NCBI RefSeq assembly: GCF_017795745.1
Contig: NZ_CP059067.1
Coordinates: forward strand, 5,332,001 to 5,396,000
DNA from: Rhizobacter sp. AJA081-3
GTDB taxonomy: Bacteria > Pseudomonadota > Gammaproteobacteria > Burkholderiales > Burkholderiaceae_C
DNA length: 64,000 bases
Reading direction: 5' to 3'
Below the pieces are notes generated by a model. That model was not told the DNA's origin. It did no database searches and was given only the letters and a program-made list of their open reading frames with translations. The position numbers and the translations under genes were made by a program. Shown in pieces: positions 32,978 through 41,876 of this stretch. The number at the start of each line of letters is the position of its first letter. Positions within the stretch are counted from its first letter, which is position 1.

Positions 32978-33984
32978 GCGGCGCGGCCCTTCAGCCGCGG
33001 GTCGATCACCGCGTAGAGCACGTCGACGACGAAGTTGATGGCGATGACCGTGGCGGCCAGCAGCATGACGATGTTCTGCACCAGCGGCAGGTCGCGGTTG
33101 CCGATGGCCTGGAAGATCAGCCGCCCGAGGCCTGGCAGCGAGAACACGTTCTCCACCACGATGGTCCCGGTGACGAGGTTGGCGAACTGCAGGCCCATCA
33201 CCGTGACCACCGGCACCATGGCGTTGCGCAAGACGTGGCCCCACAGCACGGCGCGGCGCGACAGGCCCTTGGCGCGCGCGGTGCGCACGAAGTCCTCGCG
33301 CAGCACGTCGAGCACGGCCGAGCGGGTGATCCGCGCGAGGATGGCCGCCTGCACCACGGCCAGCGCGACGGCCGGCAGCACGAGGGCCTGCAGGCCGTCC
33401 CACAGGCCGCCGCCTTCGTCTTCCGTCCAGCCCGGGAAGCCGCCGGCCGGGAACCAGGGCAGCTTCACCGCGAACAGCATCACCAGCAGGATGCCGAACC
33501 AGAAGCTCGGCACGGCGATGCCGAGCTGGCTCGCGGCCATCACGCCGAGGTCGCCCGCGCGGTTGTGGCGCGAGGCGGCATAGACGCCGGCGGCCAGCGC
33601 CAGCACCGTGCTCAGCGCCATCGCCAGCAATGCCAGCGGCACGGTGACGGCCAGCCGCTGCGCGACCAGTTCGACGATGGGCGTGTCGTAGGACTGGCTG
33701 TTGCCGACGTCGAGCGTCGCCAGGCCCGCCAGCCACGCCAGGTAGCGCTGCGGCGCCGGGCGGTCCAGGCCGAGTTTCTTCGACAGGGCCTCGACCGACT
33801 CCGGCGTGGCGCTCTCGCCGAGCATCACCTGCGCGGCGTTGCCCGGCAGCAGGTCGAGCACCGCGAAGACCACCAGCGAGGCGAACGCCAGCGTCACGAC
33901 GAAGCTCGCGAAACGCTTGAGCAGGAAGAGGGCGATGAGCAGTTCCTCGGGTGGCGCGGGTGCTCCTATGATGGCCGAAAACAC
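32974..33984 (-). CDS. Peptide-type ABC transporter permease (DppB/OppB class)
   Basis: About 336 residues with six membrane segments. GLDRPAPQRYLAWLAGL and the coupling loop ARAKGLSRRAVLWGHVLRN are family hallmarks, and the C-terminus YAVIDPRLKG is standard. The start is uncertain: homologous proteins begin around IALFLLKRFASFV, but that codon is ATC (33936), with GAGG nicely upstream and no ATG, GTG or TTG near. The only normal in-frame starts are GTG at 33984 and ATG at 33999, which adds a 16-21 residue extension and reaches the divergent dehydrogenase. First gene of the scattered transporter operon. Confidence 0.85.
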   Translation of the reverse strand: MFSAIIGAPAPPEELLIALFLLKRFASFVVTLAFASLVVFAVLDLLPGNAAQVMLGESATPESVEALSKKLGLDRPAPQRYLAWLAGLATLDVGNSQSYDTPIVELVAQRLAVTVPLALLAMALSTVLALAAGVYAASRHNRAGDLGVMAASQLGIAVPSFWFGILLVMLFAVKLPWFPAGGFPGWTEDEGGGLWDGLQALVLPAVALAVVQAAILARITRSAVLDVLREDFVRTARAKGLSRRAVLWGHVLRNAMVPVVTVMGLQFANLVTGTIVVENVFSLPGLGRLIFQAIGNRDLPLVQNIVMLLAATVIAINFVVDVLYAVIDPRLKGRAA

Positions 33985-33997
33985 GCTGGAGACGGCC

Positions 33998-35455
33998 ATG
34001 CGCGAGACCCTGCCCTTCGCCACGAACGAGGTGTTCATCGGCGGCCGCTGGCGCGCCGCGAGCGGTGGGCAGACGCTGCCGCTGGCCAACCCGTCCGACG
34101 GCAGCACGCTGGCCGAGATCGCGCGCGGCAGTGCGGACGACGTCGATGCCGCGGTGGCCGCGGCGCAAGCCGCGCTGGCCGGCGACTGGGGCCGACTGAC
34201 CGCCGCCGAGCGCGGCAGGCTGCTCGCCACCATGGGCCGCAAGGTGCTGGAGCATGTCGAAGAGCTCGCGCGCCTGGAGGCGCTGGACGTCGGCAAGCCG
34301 CTCAAGCAGGGCCGCGCCGATGCCGTCGCGCTGGCGCGCTACCTGGAGTTCTACGGCGGCGCGGCCGACAAGGTGATGGGCGAGACGATCCCCTACCTGA
34401 ACGGCTACACCGCGCTGACCTGGCGCGAGCCGCACGGCGTGACCGGCCACATCGTGCCCTGGAACTACCCGATGCAGATCATCGGCCGCAGCGTCGGCGC
34501 GGCGCTGGCGATGGGCAATGCCTGCGTGCTGAAGCCGGCCGAGGAGGCTTGCCTCACCGCGCTGGCCTTCGCGCGCATTGCCGAGGAAGCCGGCTTCCCG
34601 GCCGGCGCGCTGAACGTGGTGCCGGGGCTGGGCGAAGAAGCGGGCGCGGCGCTCACCGCGCATGCGGGAGTGCAGCACCTGTCGTTCACCGGCTCGGTGG
34701 CGACCGGGCGGCTGGTGCAGGCCGCGGCGGCGCGCAACACCATTCCCGTCACGCTGGAACTGGGCGGCAAGAGCCCGCAGATCGTCTTCGCCGATGCCGA
34801 CCTCGACGCGGCGCTGCCCTTCCTCGTCAACGCCGGCATACAGAACGCGGGGCAGACCTGCTCGGCGGCCTCGCGCATCCTCGTCGAGCGCGCGGTGTTC
34901 GACGAGGTGGTCGCGCGAATGGCGCAGCGCTATCGCGCGCTGCGTGTCGGCCCGGCGCTGGCCGATCTCGACGTGGGCCCGCTGATCTCGGCGCGCCAGC
35001 ACGAGATCGTCTCGCACTATCTGGCGCTGGCCCGCGACAGCGGCCTTCAGGTGGCGGCGCAGGGCGAGATCGTGCACGACGCGCCGGCCGGTGGCTGGTA
35101 CGTCAGGCCCACGCTGGTGGCCGGCGTGCCGGATCGCCACGCGCTGGCGCAGGAAGAGATCTTCGGCCCGGTGCAGGTGGTGATCGCCTTCGACGGCGAG
35201 GCCGAGGCTCTGCGCATCGCCAACGGCACGGCCTACGGCCTGGTGGCCGGCGTGTGGACGCGCGACGGCAGCCGTCAACTGCGCATGGCGCGCGCGCTGA
35301 AGTGCGGCCAGGTGTTCGTCAACAACTACGGCGCCGGCGGCGGCGTGGAGCTGCCCTTCGGCGGCGTGGGCGCCTCCGGCCACGGCCGCGAGAAGGGCTT
35401 CGAGGCGCTGTACGGCTTCTCCGCTCTGAAGACGGTGGCGATCCTGCACGGCTGA
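33998..35455 (+). CDS. Aldehyde dehydrogenase family protein
   Basis: 485 residues with the complete NAD(P)-dependent aldehyde dehydrogenase core: VPWNYPMQ, FTGSVATG, the general-base stretch LELGGKSPQ and catalytic Cys in NAGQTCSAASR, then EEIFGPV and the C-terminal PFGGVGASGHGREKG. Closest in style to gamma-aminobutyraldehyde/betaine-aldehyde dehydrogenases, so substrates could be amino-aldehydes or similar from the adjacent transporter and amidase. GGAG six bases before the ATG at 33998 supports this start; an ATG at 33968 lacks one. Divergent from the permease with virtually no gap. Confidence 0.9.
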   Translation: MRETLPFATNEVFIGGRWRAASGGQTLPLANPSDGSTLAEIARGSADDVDAAVAAAQAALAGDWGRLTAAERGRLLATMGRKVLEHVEELARLEALDVGKPLKQGRADAVALARYLEFYGGAADKVMGETIPYLNGYTALTWREPHGVTGHIVPWNYPMQIIGRSVGAALAMGNACVLKPAEEACLTALAFARIAEEAGFPAGALNVVPGLGEEAGAALTAHAGVQHLSFTGSVATGRLVQAAAARNTIPVTLELGGKSPQIVFADADLDAALPFLVNAGIQNAGQTCSAASRILVERAVFDEVVARMAQRYRALRVGPALADLDVGPLISARQHEIVSHYLALARDSGLQVAAQGEIVHDAPAGGWYVRPTLVAGVPDRHALAQEEIFGPVQVVIAFDGEAEALRIANGTAYGLVAGVWTRDGSRQLRMARALKCGQVFVNNYGAGGGVELPFGGVGASGHGREKGFEALYGFSALKTVAILHG

Positions 35456-35598
35456 GCCGCTGCTGCGATGTGGCTCGACCCGGCTGACCCCCCCCGCATT
35501 CGCAACCATTTCACCCCTAGCGTGACGTCGAAAGGGTGATGGACGGCGCGTGCCGCGAGGCAGATCATCGCCACTCCCGTTTCGACAGGAGCATGGCC

Positions 35599-36369
35599 AT
35601 GAAGAATCGCAAGAGGATGCTGCGCGGGGCGCTGTGCGCAGCTGCATTGCTGGCGGGCTGCGGTGGCGCCGAGTTGCTGCTGCTGACCATCGTGACGCCG
35701 CTGAACGGCGCGTGGCGCGAAGGCGGCAACGTCGCCAACGAAGGCATCCAGTTCACCAGCCCCGGCCCCGAGGTGCACCTGTTCTCGTCGAAGTTCGCCG
35801 TGCAGGCCAACATCCTGAATCCGGCCAGCTTCTGCGACGTGCAGGACGACGGCAGCGGGCAGCTGGCGATGGCCGGCACCTTCGACAACGGCCGGGTGCT
35901 GCTGCACGCCGCCAACTCGCCGACCCAGGCCACCTGCATCGACGGCACCATCACCAGCCTGATCCGCATGCAGGTGGCCGCCGGTGGCGGCCGGCCGGCG
36001 CGCAGCTACGTGAACAACCGCGTCGACGTGCAGATGGACCTCGGCCTGTGGGTCAGCGACGGCGGCGCGACGCAGTTGAAGTTCAGCGTCTTCAACAGCG
36101 TCGACAACGATTCGGTGGCCAACCAGATCCAGGCCTGCGACGTGTCGCCGGGCGGCGCGCCGGTGCTGCTCGACGGCCTGTTCGATGGCTACCAGGTGGC
36201 CACGAGCACCCGGCCGAAGATTGCGGCGCTGACGGCCAATGGCCAGGCGACGCCACGCTTCACGCAGGTCGAGTACGTCGACGGCGCGACGTTGACGCTG
36301 CGCAACGCCGGCGGCCAGAGCGTCACACTGCGGCGCCAGAAGGAAACGACAGCGACCTTCTGCCCCTGA
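35599..36369 (+). CDS. Putative lipoprotein of unknown function
   Basis: 256 residues: basic MKNRKRM start, hydrophobic segment and LLAGC lipobox, then a beta-rich mature domain with several cysteines (ASFCDV, ATCIDG, IQACDV and terminal TFCP) that could form disulphides in the periplasm. The ATG at 35599 is preferred because AGGAG lies seven bases upstream; another in-frame ATG is six bases earlier. The 143-base gap before it contains a run of eight C (35488-35495) but no promoter I can name. No family recognised. Confidence 0.7.
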   Translation: MKNRKRMLRGALCAAALLAGCGGAELLLLTIVTPLNGAWREGGNVANEGIQFTSPGPEVHLFSSKFAVQANILNPASFCDVQDDGSGQLAMAGTFDNGRVLLHAANSPTQATCIDGTITSLIRMQVAAGGGRPARSYVNNRVDVQMDLGLWVSDGGATQLKFSVFNSVDNDSVANQIQACDVSPGGAPVLLDGLFDGYQVATSTRPKIAALTANGQATPRFTQVEYVDGATLTLRNAGGQSVTLRRQKETTATFCP

Positions 36370-36388
36370 GCGCAGGCCCCGGCTCGCT

Positions 36389-37519
36389 TCAAGGCTCGGC
36401 GGGCGGTGCGAACAGCGCACGGCGCAGCGTCACCTCGCGCACCGGCTCGCCCACGCCGACGACGATCTCGTCGCGCCCCTGCACCGAGGCCCACAGCGCC
36501 GCGAGTGGGCGACCCGCGTCGCCGCCGGGCCAGCGCGTCACGACGTCGCCTTCGCGCAGGCCGGCCTGCGCCGCCGGGCCGCCGGCGAGGACCGTGGACA
36601 GCCGCAGCTCGCCGCTGAGGCGTTCCAGCGCGAGCCCGAAGCCGCCCGGCGTTGCCACGCTGACGGCTTCGACACACAGCTGGTCGTGCGCCAGGTCGAG
36701 CCGCCAGCGTGCGCCATCGATGAAGGCGGTGCCGGCCAGGCCGTGCAGCTTGCCGTCGAAACTCTTCACCAGCGCCGGCGCGGCGACGCGCAGCACCGGC
36801 ACGTCCGTGCGCGTCTGCACGCCGATCGTGGCCCGCGCCAGCAGCGTCAAGCGGTGGCCGCCGGGCAGGGCCAGCCCGGGCGTAGCGGCGTCGGGCGTGT
36901 TGGCCTCGACACGCAGCAGCGCGGCCGGGTTGCCGGTGTCGAGCACGTAGGCACGCGCCACGGCCGGCTCGCCCACCGCGAGCGTGATCACCGGCAGCGT
37001 GCGGTGCCGCGTCAACGGGAGGGCGCTGCTGCCGGCAGGGCACGCCGAGGAGTCGCTGCGCCGGAAGCTCGCCACCCAGTCGCGCAGGTCGAGATCCAGC
37101 TGCAGCCCATCGAGGAATGGCACGCCCAGCACGCCATCGATGCCTTCGGCTGCAGCGCCGATCAAGGTGGCCAGCTCCATGACCAGCGCGGTCTGCACCG
37201 GCCGCTCGAAGCCGCCCAGGCGCAACGGCGGCAGGCTCACCTCGCCGCCGCGCACCTGGCCGAGCACGGTGTCGGCGCTGACGGCGCCGCGCGGCTGCAG
37301 GCCCAGGCGCCGCGCCAGCCCTGGCGACACGAGGTTGCGGCTGGCGCCGGTGTCGATCAGCCAGCGGCCGCGCTGGCCGCCGAGCTCGACATCCAGCGTG
37401 ATCCAGCCGCCGATCTCGCCGAGCGACACGCGCGTCAGCGGCACGCGGCCGGAATCGGCCCGGGCCGCACCGCACAGGGCTGCGGCGCAGAGAACCAGCG
37501 CGGCAAGGCGGCGCGTCAC
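36389..37519 (-). CDS. Secreted retropepsin-like aspartic protease with two DTG motifs and a PDZ domain
   Basis: 376 residues starting at GTG 37519, which overlaps the TIR gene stop as GTGA. A signal peptide (MTRRLAALVLCAAALCGAARA) is followed by two retropepsin-like lobes. Each has an Asp-Thr-Gly (Asp56 in WLIDTGAS, Asp194 in YVLDTGNP) and its own hydrophobic-Gly flap-side motif (GIDGVLGVPFLDG and LAGTAFIDG). A C-terminal PDZ-like domain (about 300-360) has STVLAGGPAAQAGLREGDVV. Two catalytic lobes in one chain mimic pepsin. Probably periplasmic. Substrate unknown. Confidence 0.75.
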   Translation of the reverse strand: MTRRLAALVLCAAALCGAARADSGRVPLTRVSLGEIGGWITLDVELGGQRGRWLIDTGASRNLVSPGLARRLGLQPRGAVSADTVLGQVRGGEVSLPPLRLGGFERPVQTALVMELATLIGAAAEGIDGVLGVPFLDGLQLDLDLRDWVASFRRSDSSACPAGSSALPLTRHRTLPVITLAVGEPAVARAYVLDTGNPAALLRVEANTPDAATPGLALPGGHRLTLLARATIGVQTRTDVPVLRVAAPALVKSFDGKLHGLAGTAFIDGARWRLDLAHDQLCVEAVSVATPGGFGLALERLSGELRLSTVLAGGPAAQAGLREGDVVTRWPGGDAGRPLAALWASVQGRDEIVVGVGEPVREVTLRRALFAPPAEP

Positions 37520-38433
37520 GGCTTCAGGGTCTCGATGTACTCGGTGCACCGTTCGACCAGCTCGGCCAGCACCGGCTCCAGCGCGGCGATGCGCGACTCG
37601 CGGCGCTTCTCCGCCGCAGCCAGCGCTGCCGGGTCTTTCGCCAGTACCGTCTCGTAGGCGTTGATCGACTCGATCACGTCGTTCAGCGCGAACGCCGCGC
37701 CCTGGAACACCTCGTCGAGCAGGAAGTCGGCGAGCTGCTTGAAGGCGCGCTGCGCCGCGTTGCCGAAGCGCCAGCGCACCTCCTCGTCGAGCTTGGCGAG
37801 CTGCGGGATGAAGGCGTCGGTGAATTCGTTGTAGCGGTCCTTCACAGCGATCAGGTGGGCCAGCGCCTCGGGCTGCACCAGCGTGGCCAGCGGCCAGGCG
37901 AGCGCCGCCTTCACCGCGAACAGCCGTACGCGATAGTCGACCAGCTGCGCCTCCAGGCCCTCGACGAAGCGGCGGTCGTGGTCGCCGCGCGGCTCGAAGC
38001 GGTCGAGCCAGTCGCTGGCCCAGTGGAAGAGCGTGTCGGCGAGCGCCGCGCGCGCTGCGGCCATGCCGGCCTCGCCGCGTTCGGTGGCGCTGACGAACAG
38101 GCGCGAGGCGAGCTGCTTGTAGGGCTTGCGCAGCTTGCCGAAGTCGATGCCCGGCTCGAGCATCACCGGCAGCACGAAGACGCGATCCTTCTTCGCCTCG
38201 CGCTCCAGCGCCCAGGCCACTTCCTTGGCGACGTAGCGCTTGCCCACCGACACCTTGCTGATCAGCGCCAGGAAGACGTGGCTGTCCTCGATGGCCTCGA
38301 TGATGGTCGGGTCGAGCTGCTGGCCGCCGAGCAGCTCGCGCACGTCGACCCAGGCGTGGATGAAGGGCGGCAGCTTCGCGAGCTCCAGCGCGAGCGGCTT
38401 GTCTTCCCAGGCATGGCTGACGAACACGCGCAC
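37516..38433 (-). CDS. TIR-domain protein
   Basis: 305 residues from a GTG at 38433 with AGAGG six bases upstream; an ATG at 38514 would add a non-conserved leader. The N-terminal TIR domain (about 1-125) opens VRVFVSHAWED, has the WVDVRELLGGQQLDP BB-loop region, and the SKVSVGKRYVAKE segment carrying Glu71 at the place of the catalytic glutamate of NAD-cleaving TIRs. The C-terminal half (about 135-305) is helical with no family I can name. No membrane segment. Coupled by GTGA to the secreted protease gene. Defence or signalling by NAD+ cleavage is possible but not shown. Confidence 0.78.
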   Translation of the reverse strand: MRVFVSHAWEDKPLALELAKLPPFIHAWVDVRELLGGQQLDPTIIEAIEDSHVFLALISKVSVGKRYVAKEVAWALEREAKKDRVFVLPVMLEPGIDFGKLRKPYKQLASRLFVSATERGEAGMAAARAALADTLFHWASDWLDRFEPRGDHDRRFVEGLEAQLVDYRVRLFAVKAALAWPLATLVQPEALAHLIAVKDRYNEFTDAFIPQLAKLDEEVRWRFGNAAQRAFKQLADFLLDEVFQGAAFALNDVIESINAYETVLAKDPAALAAAEKRRESRIAALEPVLAELVERCTEYIETLKP

Positions 38434-38553
38434 GTGGAACCTCTCGCATGGCCTCGACGGTTCACTGTAAGGGAGTTGGATCGGCGCCGGAACCCCATGC
38501 ATCCGATGCGGCACGCACTGCGTAGAGCGAGGTACTCACTCCCGGCGGACCCC

Positions 38554-39450
38554 ATGAACCGAGCCTTTCGATTGCGCAGCTTCGCGCTCCTGCTGGTGGC
38601 CAGCACGCCGGCACTGGCCCACGACACCTGGTTCCACCGCGAGGCCCGGGATGCGTCGGGCCGCTGGACGCTGTCGCTGGGCACTGGCAACCAGTACCCG
38701 GTGCTGGAGACGCCGCTCGCCGTCGAGTCGTTGCAGCTTGCGGCCTGCCGCCAGGCCGACGAGTCCGCGCAAGCGCTGCAGCCGCTGCGCGCGCTCGACC
38801 AGGCCCTGCAGCTGCGCACGCCGCCGGCAACGGGTGGGCTGAGCTGCTGGGCGCAGTCGCTGCCTTTCGAGCTCGAGCTGCCGCCGGACAAGATCGCCGT
38901 CTACCTGAAGGAGATCCATGCCTCGCCGGCCGTGCATGCGGCCTGGGCCGGGATGCGCGGCCGCGGTCTGCCCTGGAAGGAGCGCTATGCGAAGCACGCA
39001 CGCATCGAGCTGCCGGGCACGCAGGCCAGGCGGGCCGCCGCGCCGGGCATGGCGATGGACGCGGTGCCGTTGGGCGAGCCGGCCGGCTGGCGCCGCGGCG
39101 ACACCGCGAGCTTCCAGCTGCTGCGCGACGGCCAGCCGCTGGCCGGCCTGGCCGTCGAGTTTCGCCACGAACGCGCGCCGATGGGCTTCTGGCGGATCAC
39201 CGACGCGCAGGGGCGTGTGCAGACGCGGCTGCCGCTGGCGGGCCGCTGGGTGCTGCGCGGCACCGACCTGCGGCCTTCGAGCGAGCGCCCCGGCACCTGG
39301 GACAGCCGATTCATCACGCTGGCCTTCGACGTGGCCGCGCCGATGGATCAGAACGGCAGCAGCTTGAGCTCGAACGCCCTTTCGGCGAACCACAGCGCCG
39401 CCAGCACGGCGATGGCCGACGAGCCGCCGACGAACACGCCGCGCTGGTAG
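38554..39450 (+). CDS. DUF4198-type periplasmic protein
   Basis: 298 residues with a signal peptide ending TPALAHDTWF; mature proteins of this family typically start with His-Asp-x-Trp and are linked to metal (Ni/Co) uptake or storage. The later RRGDTASFQLLRDGQPLAGLAVEF and GRVQTRLPLAGRWVLRGTDL are the repeat-like carbohydrate-binding-type beta segments of DUF4198. The final 35 residues (after FDVAAP) are low-complexity and antisense to the HupE gene, a 103-base convergent overlap, so the true family domain ends before them. Function is inferred only from family. Confidence 0.75.
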   Translation: MNRAFRLRSFALLLVASTPALAHDTWFHREARDASGRWTLSLGTGNQYPVLETPLAVESLQLAACRQADESAQALQPLRALDQALQLRTPPATGGLSCWAQSLPFELELPPDKIAVYLKEIHASPAVHAAWAGMRGRGLPWKERYAKHARIELPGTQARRAAAPGMAMDAVPLGEPAGWRRGDTASFQLLRDGQPLAGLAVEFRHERAPMGFWRITDAQGRVQTRLPLAGRWVLRGTDLRPSSERPGTWDSRFITLAFDVAAPMDQNGSSLSSNALSANHSAASTAMADEPPTNTPRW

Positions 39451-40484
39451 AAGCGCGTGTCGCGCAGCATGAAGGCCAGCGGCAGGAAGGCCGCCACGAT
39501 GGCCAACTGGCCGAGTTCCACGCCCACATTGAAGCCGACCAGCGCGAGGGCCAGCGTTCCCTGTGGCAGGCCCAGGTCGGCCAGCACGCTGGCGAAGCCG
39601 AACCCGTGGATCAGTCCGAAGGCGAAGGCCATTGCCCAGCGGCGGCCATGGAACAGCGGCCACAGGTTGTTCAGCGCCGCCAGCACCACCGACGCGGCGA
39701 TGGCCGACTCGACCCAGCGCGAGGGCAGCGAGATCAAGCCCAGCGTGGCCAGCGACAGCGTGATCGAGTGCGCCAATGTGAACGCGGTGACGATCTTCAG
39801 CACGTCGACGAAGGCGTCGCGGAAGTTCGCTGCCGGCTGCCAGCGCGCCGCCCGCCAGGCGAGCACGGCCGGCAGCAGCAGCGAGAGCAGGAACAGGATG
39901 TGGTCGTAGCCGATCCAGATGTGCCACACGCCTTCGCGCGCGTAGTCGGCGAACTGGCCGATCCGGCTGGGCTGCGCGAGATCGAAGGCCTGGGTCGGCG
40001 CGCTCGGGCCGAGCACGGCCGCGCGCGACTGCCCCTGCGCCTCCAGGCGCAACAGCCCGCGATGCTGCGGGTCGATGTCGGCGAACAGCCGGTAGGTCAG
40101 CCGCAACTGGGCCGGCGCACCCGGGCAGCTCAGCTGCAGCGGGATGACGGAGTAGGCGCCGTCGGTGTGCTGGTCGATCAGTTGTTCACCGGCGCGCACC
40201 ACGCAGGGCTGGCCGTCGCCCTCGACGGCCAGGCGCGCGAGCGCATAGGCGGCGATGTCGGCATGGTGCGAGCGCACCTCGCCCCAGGTGATCTCGCCGT
40301 TGCCGTCGGCGTCCAGGCCGATGGCGAAGTCGAGGTCGCGCAGCGCGATGTCCCACTGGCCGGTGAGGGCGGTGGCCGTCTGCGTGATGCTCAGGTAGCT
40401 GTCGGAGGGCTTGTGCGCCAGCGCGGGCGCGGCGAGCCAGAACGACGCGGCGCACCAGGCCAGCCAGCGAAGGGCGAGGCTCAT
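39348..40484 (-). CDS. HupE/UreJ-family membrane protein with EF-hand-like loop
   Basis: 378 residues: a signal peptide (MSLALRWLAWCAASFWLAAPALA), an extracytoplasmic domain of about 150 residues, then a six-segment HupE/UreJ membrane domain beginning GVWHIWIGYDHILFLLSLLLP and including HSITLSLATLG and GLIHGFGFASVLADLGLP with its conserved histidines. HupE and UreJ relatives carry nickel. The soluble domain has DADGNGEITWGE (Asp58, Asp60, Asn62, Glu64, Glu69), a textbook EF-hand calcium loop. The start overlaps the TPR gene stop as ATGA. Confidence 0.85.
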   Translation of the reverse strand: MSLALRWLAWCAASFWLAAPALAHKPSDSYLSITQTATALTGQWDIALRDLDFAIGLDADGNGEITWGEVRSHHADIAAYALARLAVEGDGQPCVVRAGEQLIDQHTDGAYSVIPLQLSCPGAPAQLRLTYRLFADIDPQHRGLLRLEAQGQSRAAVLGPSAPTQAFDLAQPSRIGQFADYAREGVWHIWIGYDHILFLLSLLLPAVLAWRAARWQPAANFRDAFVDVLKIVTAFTLAHSITLSLATLGLISLPSRWVESAIAASVVLAALNNLWPLFHGRRWAMAFAFGLIHGFGFASVLADLGLPQGTLALALVGFNVGVELGQLAIVAAFLPLAFMLRDTRFYQRGVFVGGSSAIAVLAALWFAERAFELKLLPF

Positions 40485-41659
40485 GGCTTGCCCTTCAGTT
40501 GCGCCGCCAACTGGCGCAGCACGACGCTCTCGGCGCCGGTCTCGGCGAGCCAGCGCAGCACCGGCTCGGCCGCGGCCGGGTCGCGTGCGGCCACGGCGGC
40601 CTCGAGCAGCACGCGGGCGTCGGCCGGCTCGCGCTGCAGCACATAGTTCGCGCTGGCCAGCGGCAAGGCGCGCTTGGGTTGCCCCAGCATCGCCAGCGCG
40701 AAGCGCGCCTCCTCCTTCTGATGCAGCGCGTCGCCGCGCAGCCGGGCAGCGTCGAAGCGCGCGGCCAGCGAATCGGCCCAGGCCGCAGCCTGGGCCGATT
40801 CGCTCGCCTTGCCGGCGATGGCCAGGCGCAGCAGCAGCAGGTCGGAGCGTTCCTTGTCCTTCAGCAGCGCCAGCACTTCCGGCGCGCGCCCGCGGTCGAG
40901 CAGGAAATCGGCGTAGGCCGACAGCAGGTAGACGTCGGGCAGGCCGAGCGCCAGCGCGGCGCGGAACGCCGCTTCGGATTCAGCGAAGCGGCCGCGCCGC
41001 TCCTCGATCTCGGCCAGGCGCGTCAGCGACCACAGGCGCTGCTCAGGGCTGGCCGCCGCGTCGGCTCGCAATGCGGCGCGCAGGGCCTCGGCCGCCGCGC
41101 CGGCGCGGCCGGTGAGCGAATCCACCTGCGCTCGGCAGCCGGCTCCGATCAGCGGCTCGGCCAGCGGCGCCAGCTGCTCGCAGGCTTCGCGCGCCTGCGG
41201 GTACTGCGCCCGCACGAGCCGGATGGCCACTTGCCAGGCCCAGGCTTCGCCGTCGCCGGGGTCGTGCTGCACCGCCGCAGACAGGTCGGCCAGCGCTGCG
41301 TCGAACTCGTGGCCGAACTGCCGCAGCACGGCGCGCATCACGCGCACCTCGGCCGGGGGTTCGGGTTTGTCCCACCATGGCGCAAGCGCTGCCTGCGCGT
41401 ACCCGACGTAACGCGGGTCGCCTTCGGCTGCCGAGGCCTCGAAGTAGCGCCGGGCCAGCGCCACGGCCGCGTCGGCATCGGTGGGTTGCGCACGCCAACG
41501 GTCGCGAAGTTCGCGCAATTCGCGCTGGCGCGGGTCGGCAGCGCCGGCCGGCAGGCGCTCCAGCACCTGCTGGTCGGAGGTGGGGGTGAAGGGGGCCGCC
41601 TGGGCGGGGCCGCCCCCGAACGAGGCGGCAAGGAGAAGAGCGGAAAGAACTCGGCGCAC
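40481..41659 (-). CDS. Secreted tetratricopeptide-repeat protein coupled to HupE gene
   Basis: About 392 residues from a GTG at 41659, which gives a classic signal peptide (RRVLSALLLAASFGGGPAQA-AP); ATGs at 41713 and 41719 give longer leaders and cannot be excluded. The mature part is a solenoid of Ala/Leu-rich helical pairs with TPR spacing (for example FDAALADLSAAVQHDPGD and FAESEAAFRAALALGLPD). Likely a periplasmic scaffold or chaperone for the coupled HupE/UreJ protein. The ATGA junction indicates one transcript. Confidence 0.75.
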   Translation of the reverse strand: MRRVLSALLLAASFGGGPAQAAPFTPTSDQQVLERLPAGAADPRQRELRELRDRWRAQPTDADAAVALARRYFEASAAEGDPRYVGYAQAALAPWWDKPEPPAEVRVMRAVLRQFGHEFDAALADLSAAVQHDPGDGEAWAWQVAIRLVRAQYPQAREACEQLAPLAEPLIGAGCRAQVDSLTGRAGAAAEALRAALRADAAASPEQRLWSLTRLAEIEERRGRFAESEAAFRAALALGLPDVYLLSAYADFLLDRGRAPEVLALLKDKERSDLLLLRLAIAGKASESAQAAAWADSLAARFDAARLRGDALHQKEEARFALAMLGQPKRALPLASANYVLQREPADARVLLEAAVAARDPAAAEPVLRWLAETGAESVVLRQLAAQLKGKP

Positions 41660-41876
41660 CGGAAGAACCGTCAGTGAAGCGCAACAGTATGCGACCAAGC
41701 TGATCTCTGTCATGGCCATCCCGTCACAATCCGCGCCGGCCTGCGTCAACCGATGGCGGGTCATCGCGTTTCGGATAGTCCAGGGTCGAATCGGACCCCG
41801 GGGCCGGGCGCGATGCGGCGAACCGGCAAGTCCCCTCGCTGCACTACGTTTCACTCCAACCGATAAAGAGCTTCTT

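Noticed and set aside
35488-35495. Run of eight C as a phase-variable tract
   Set aside because: It is outside any coding region and not clearly within a promoter; eight bases alone are weak evidence.
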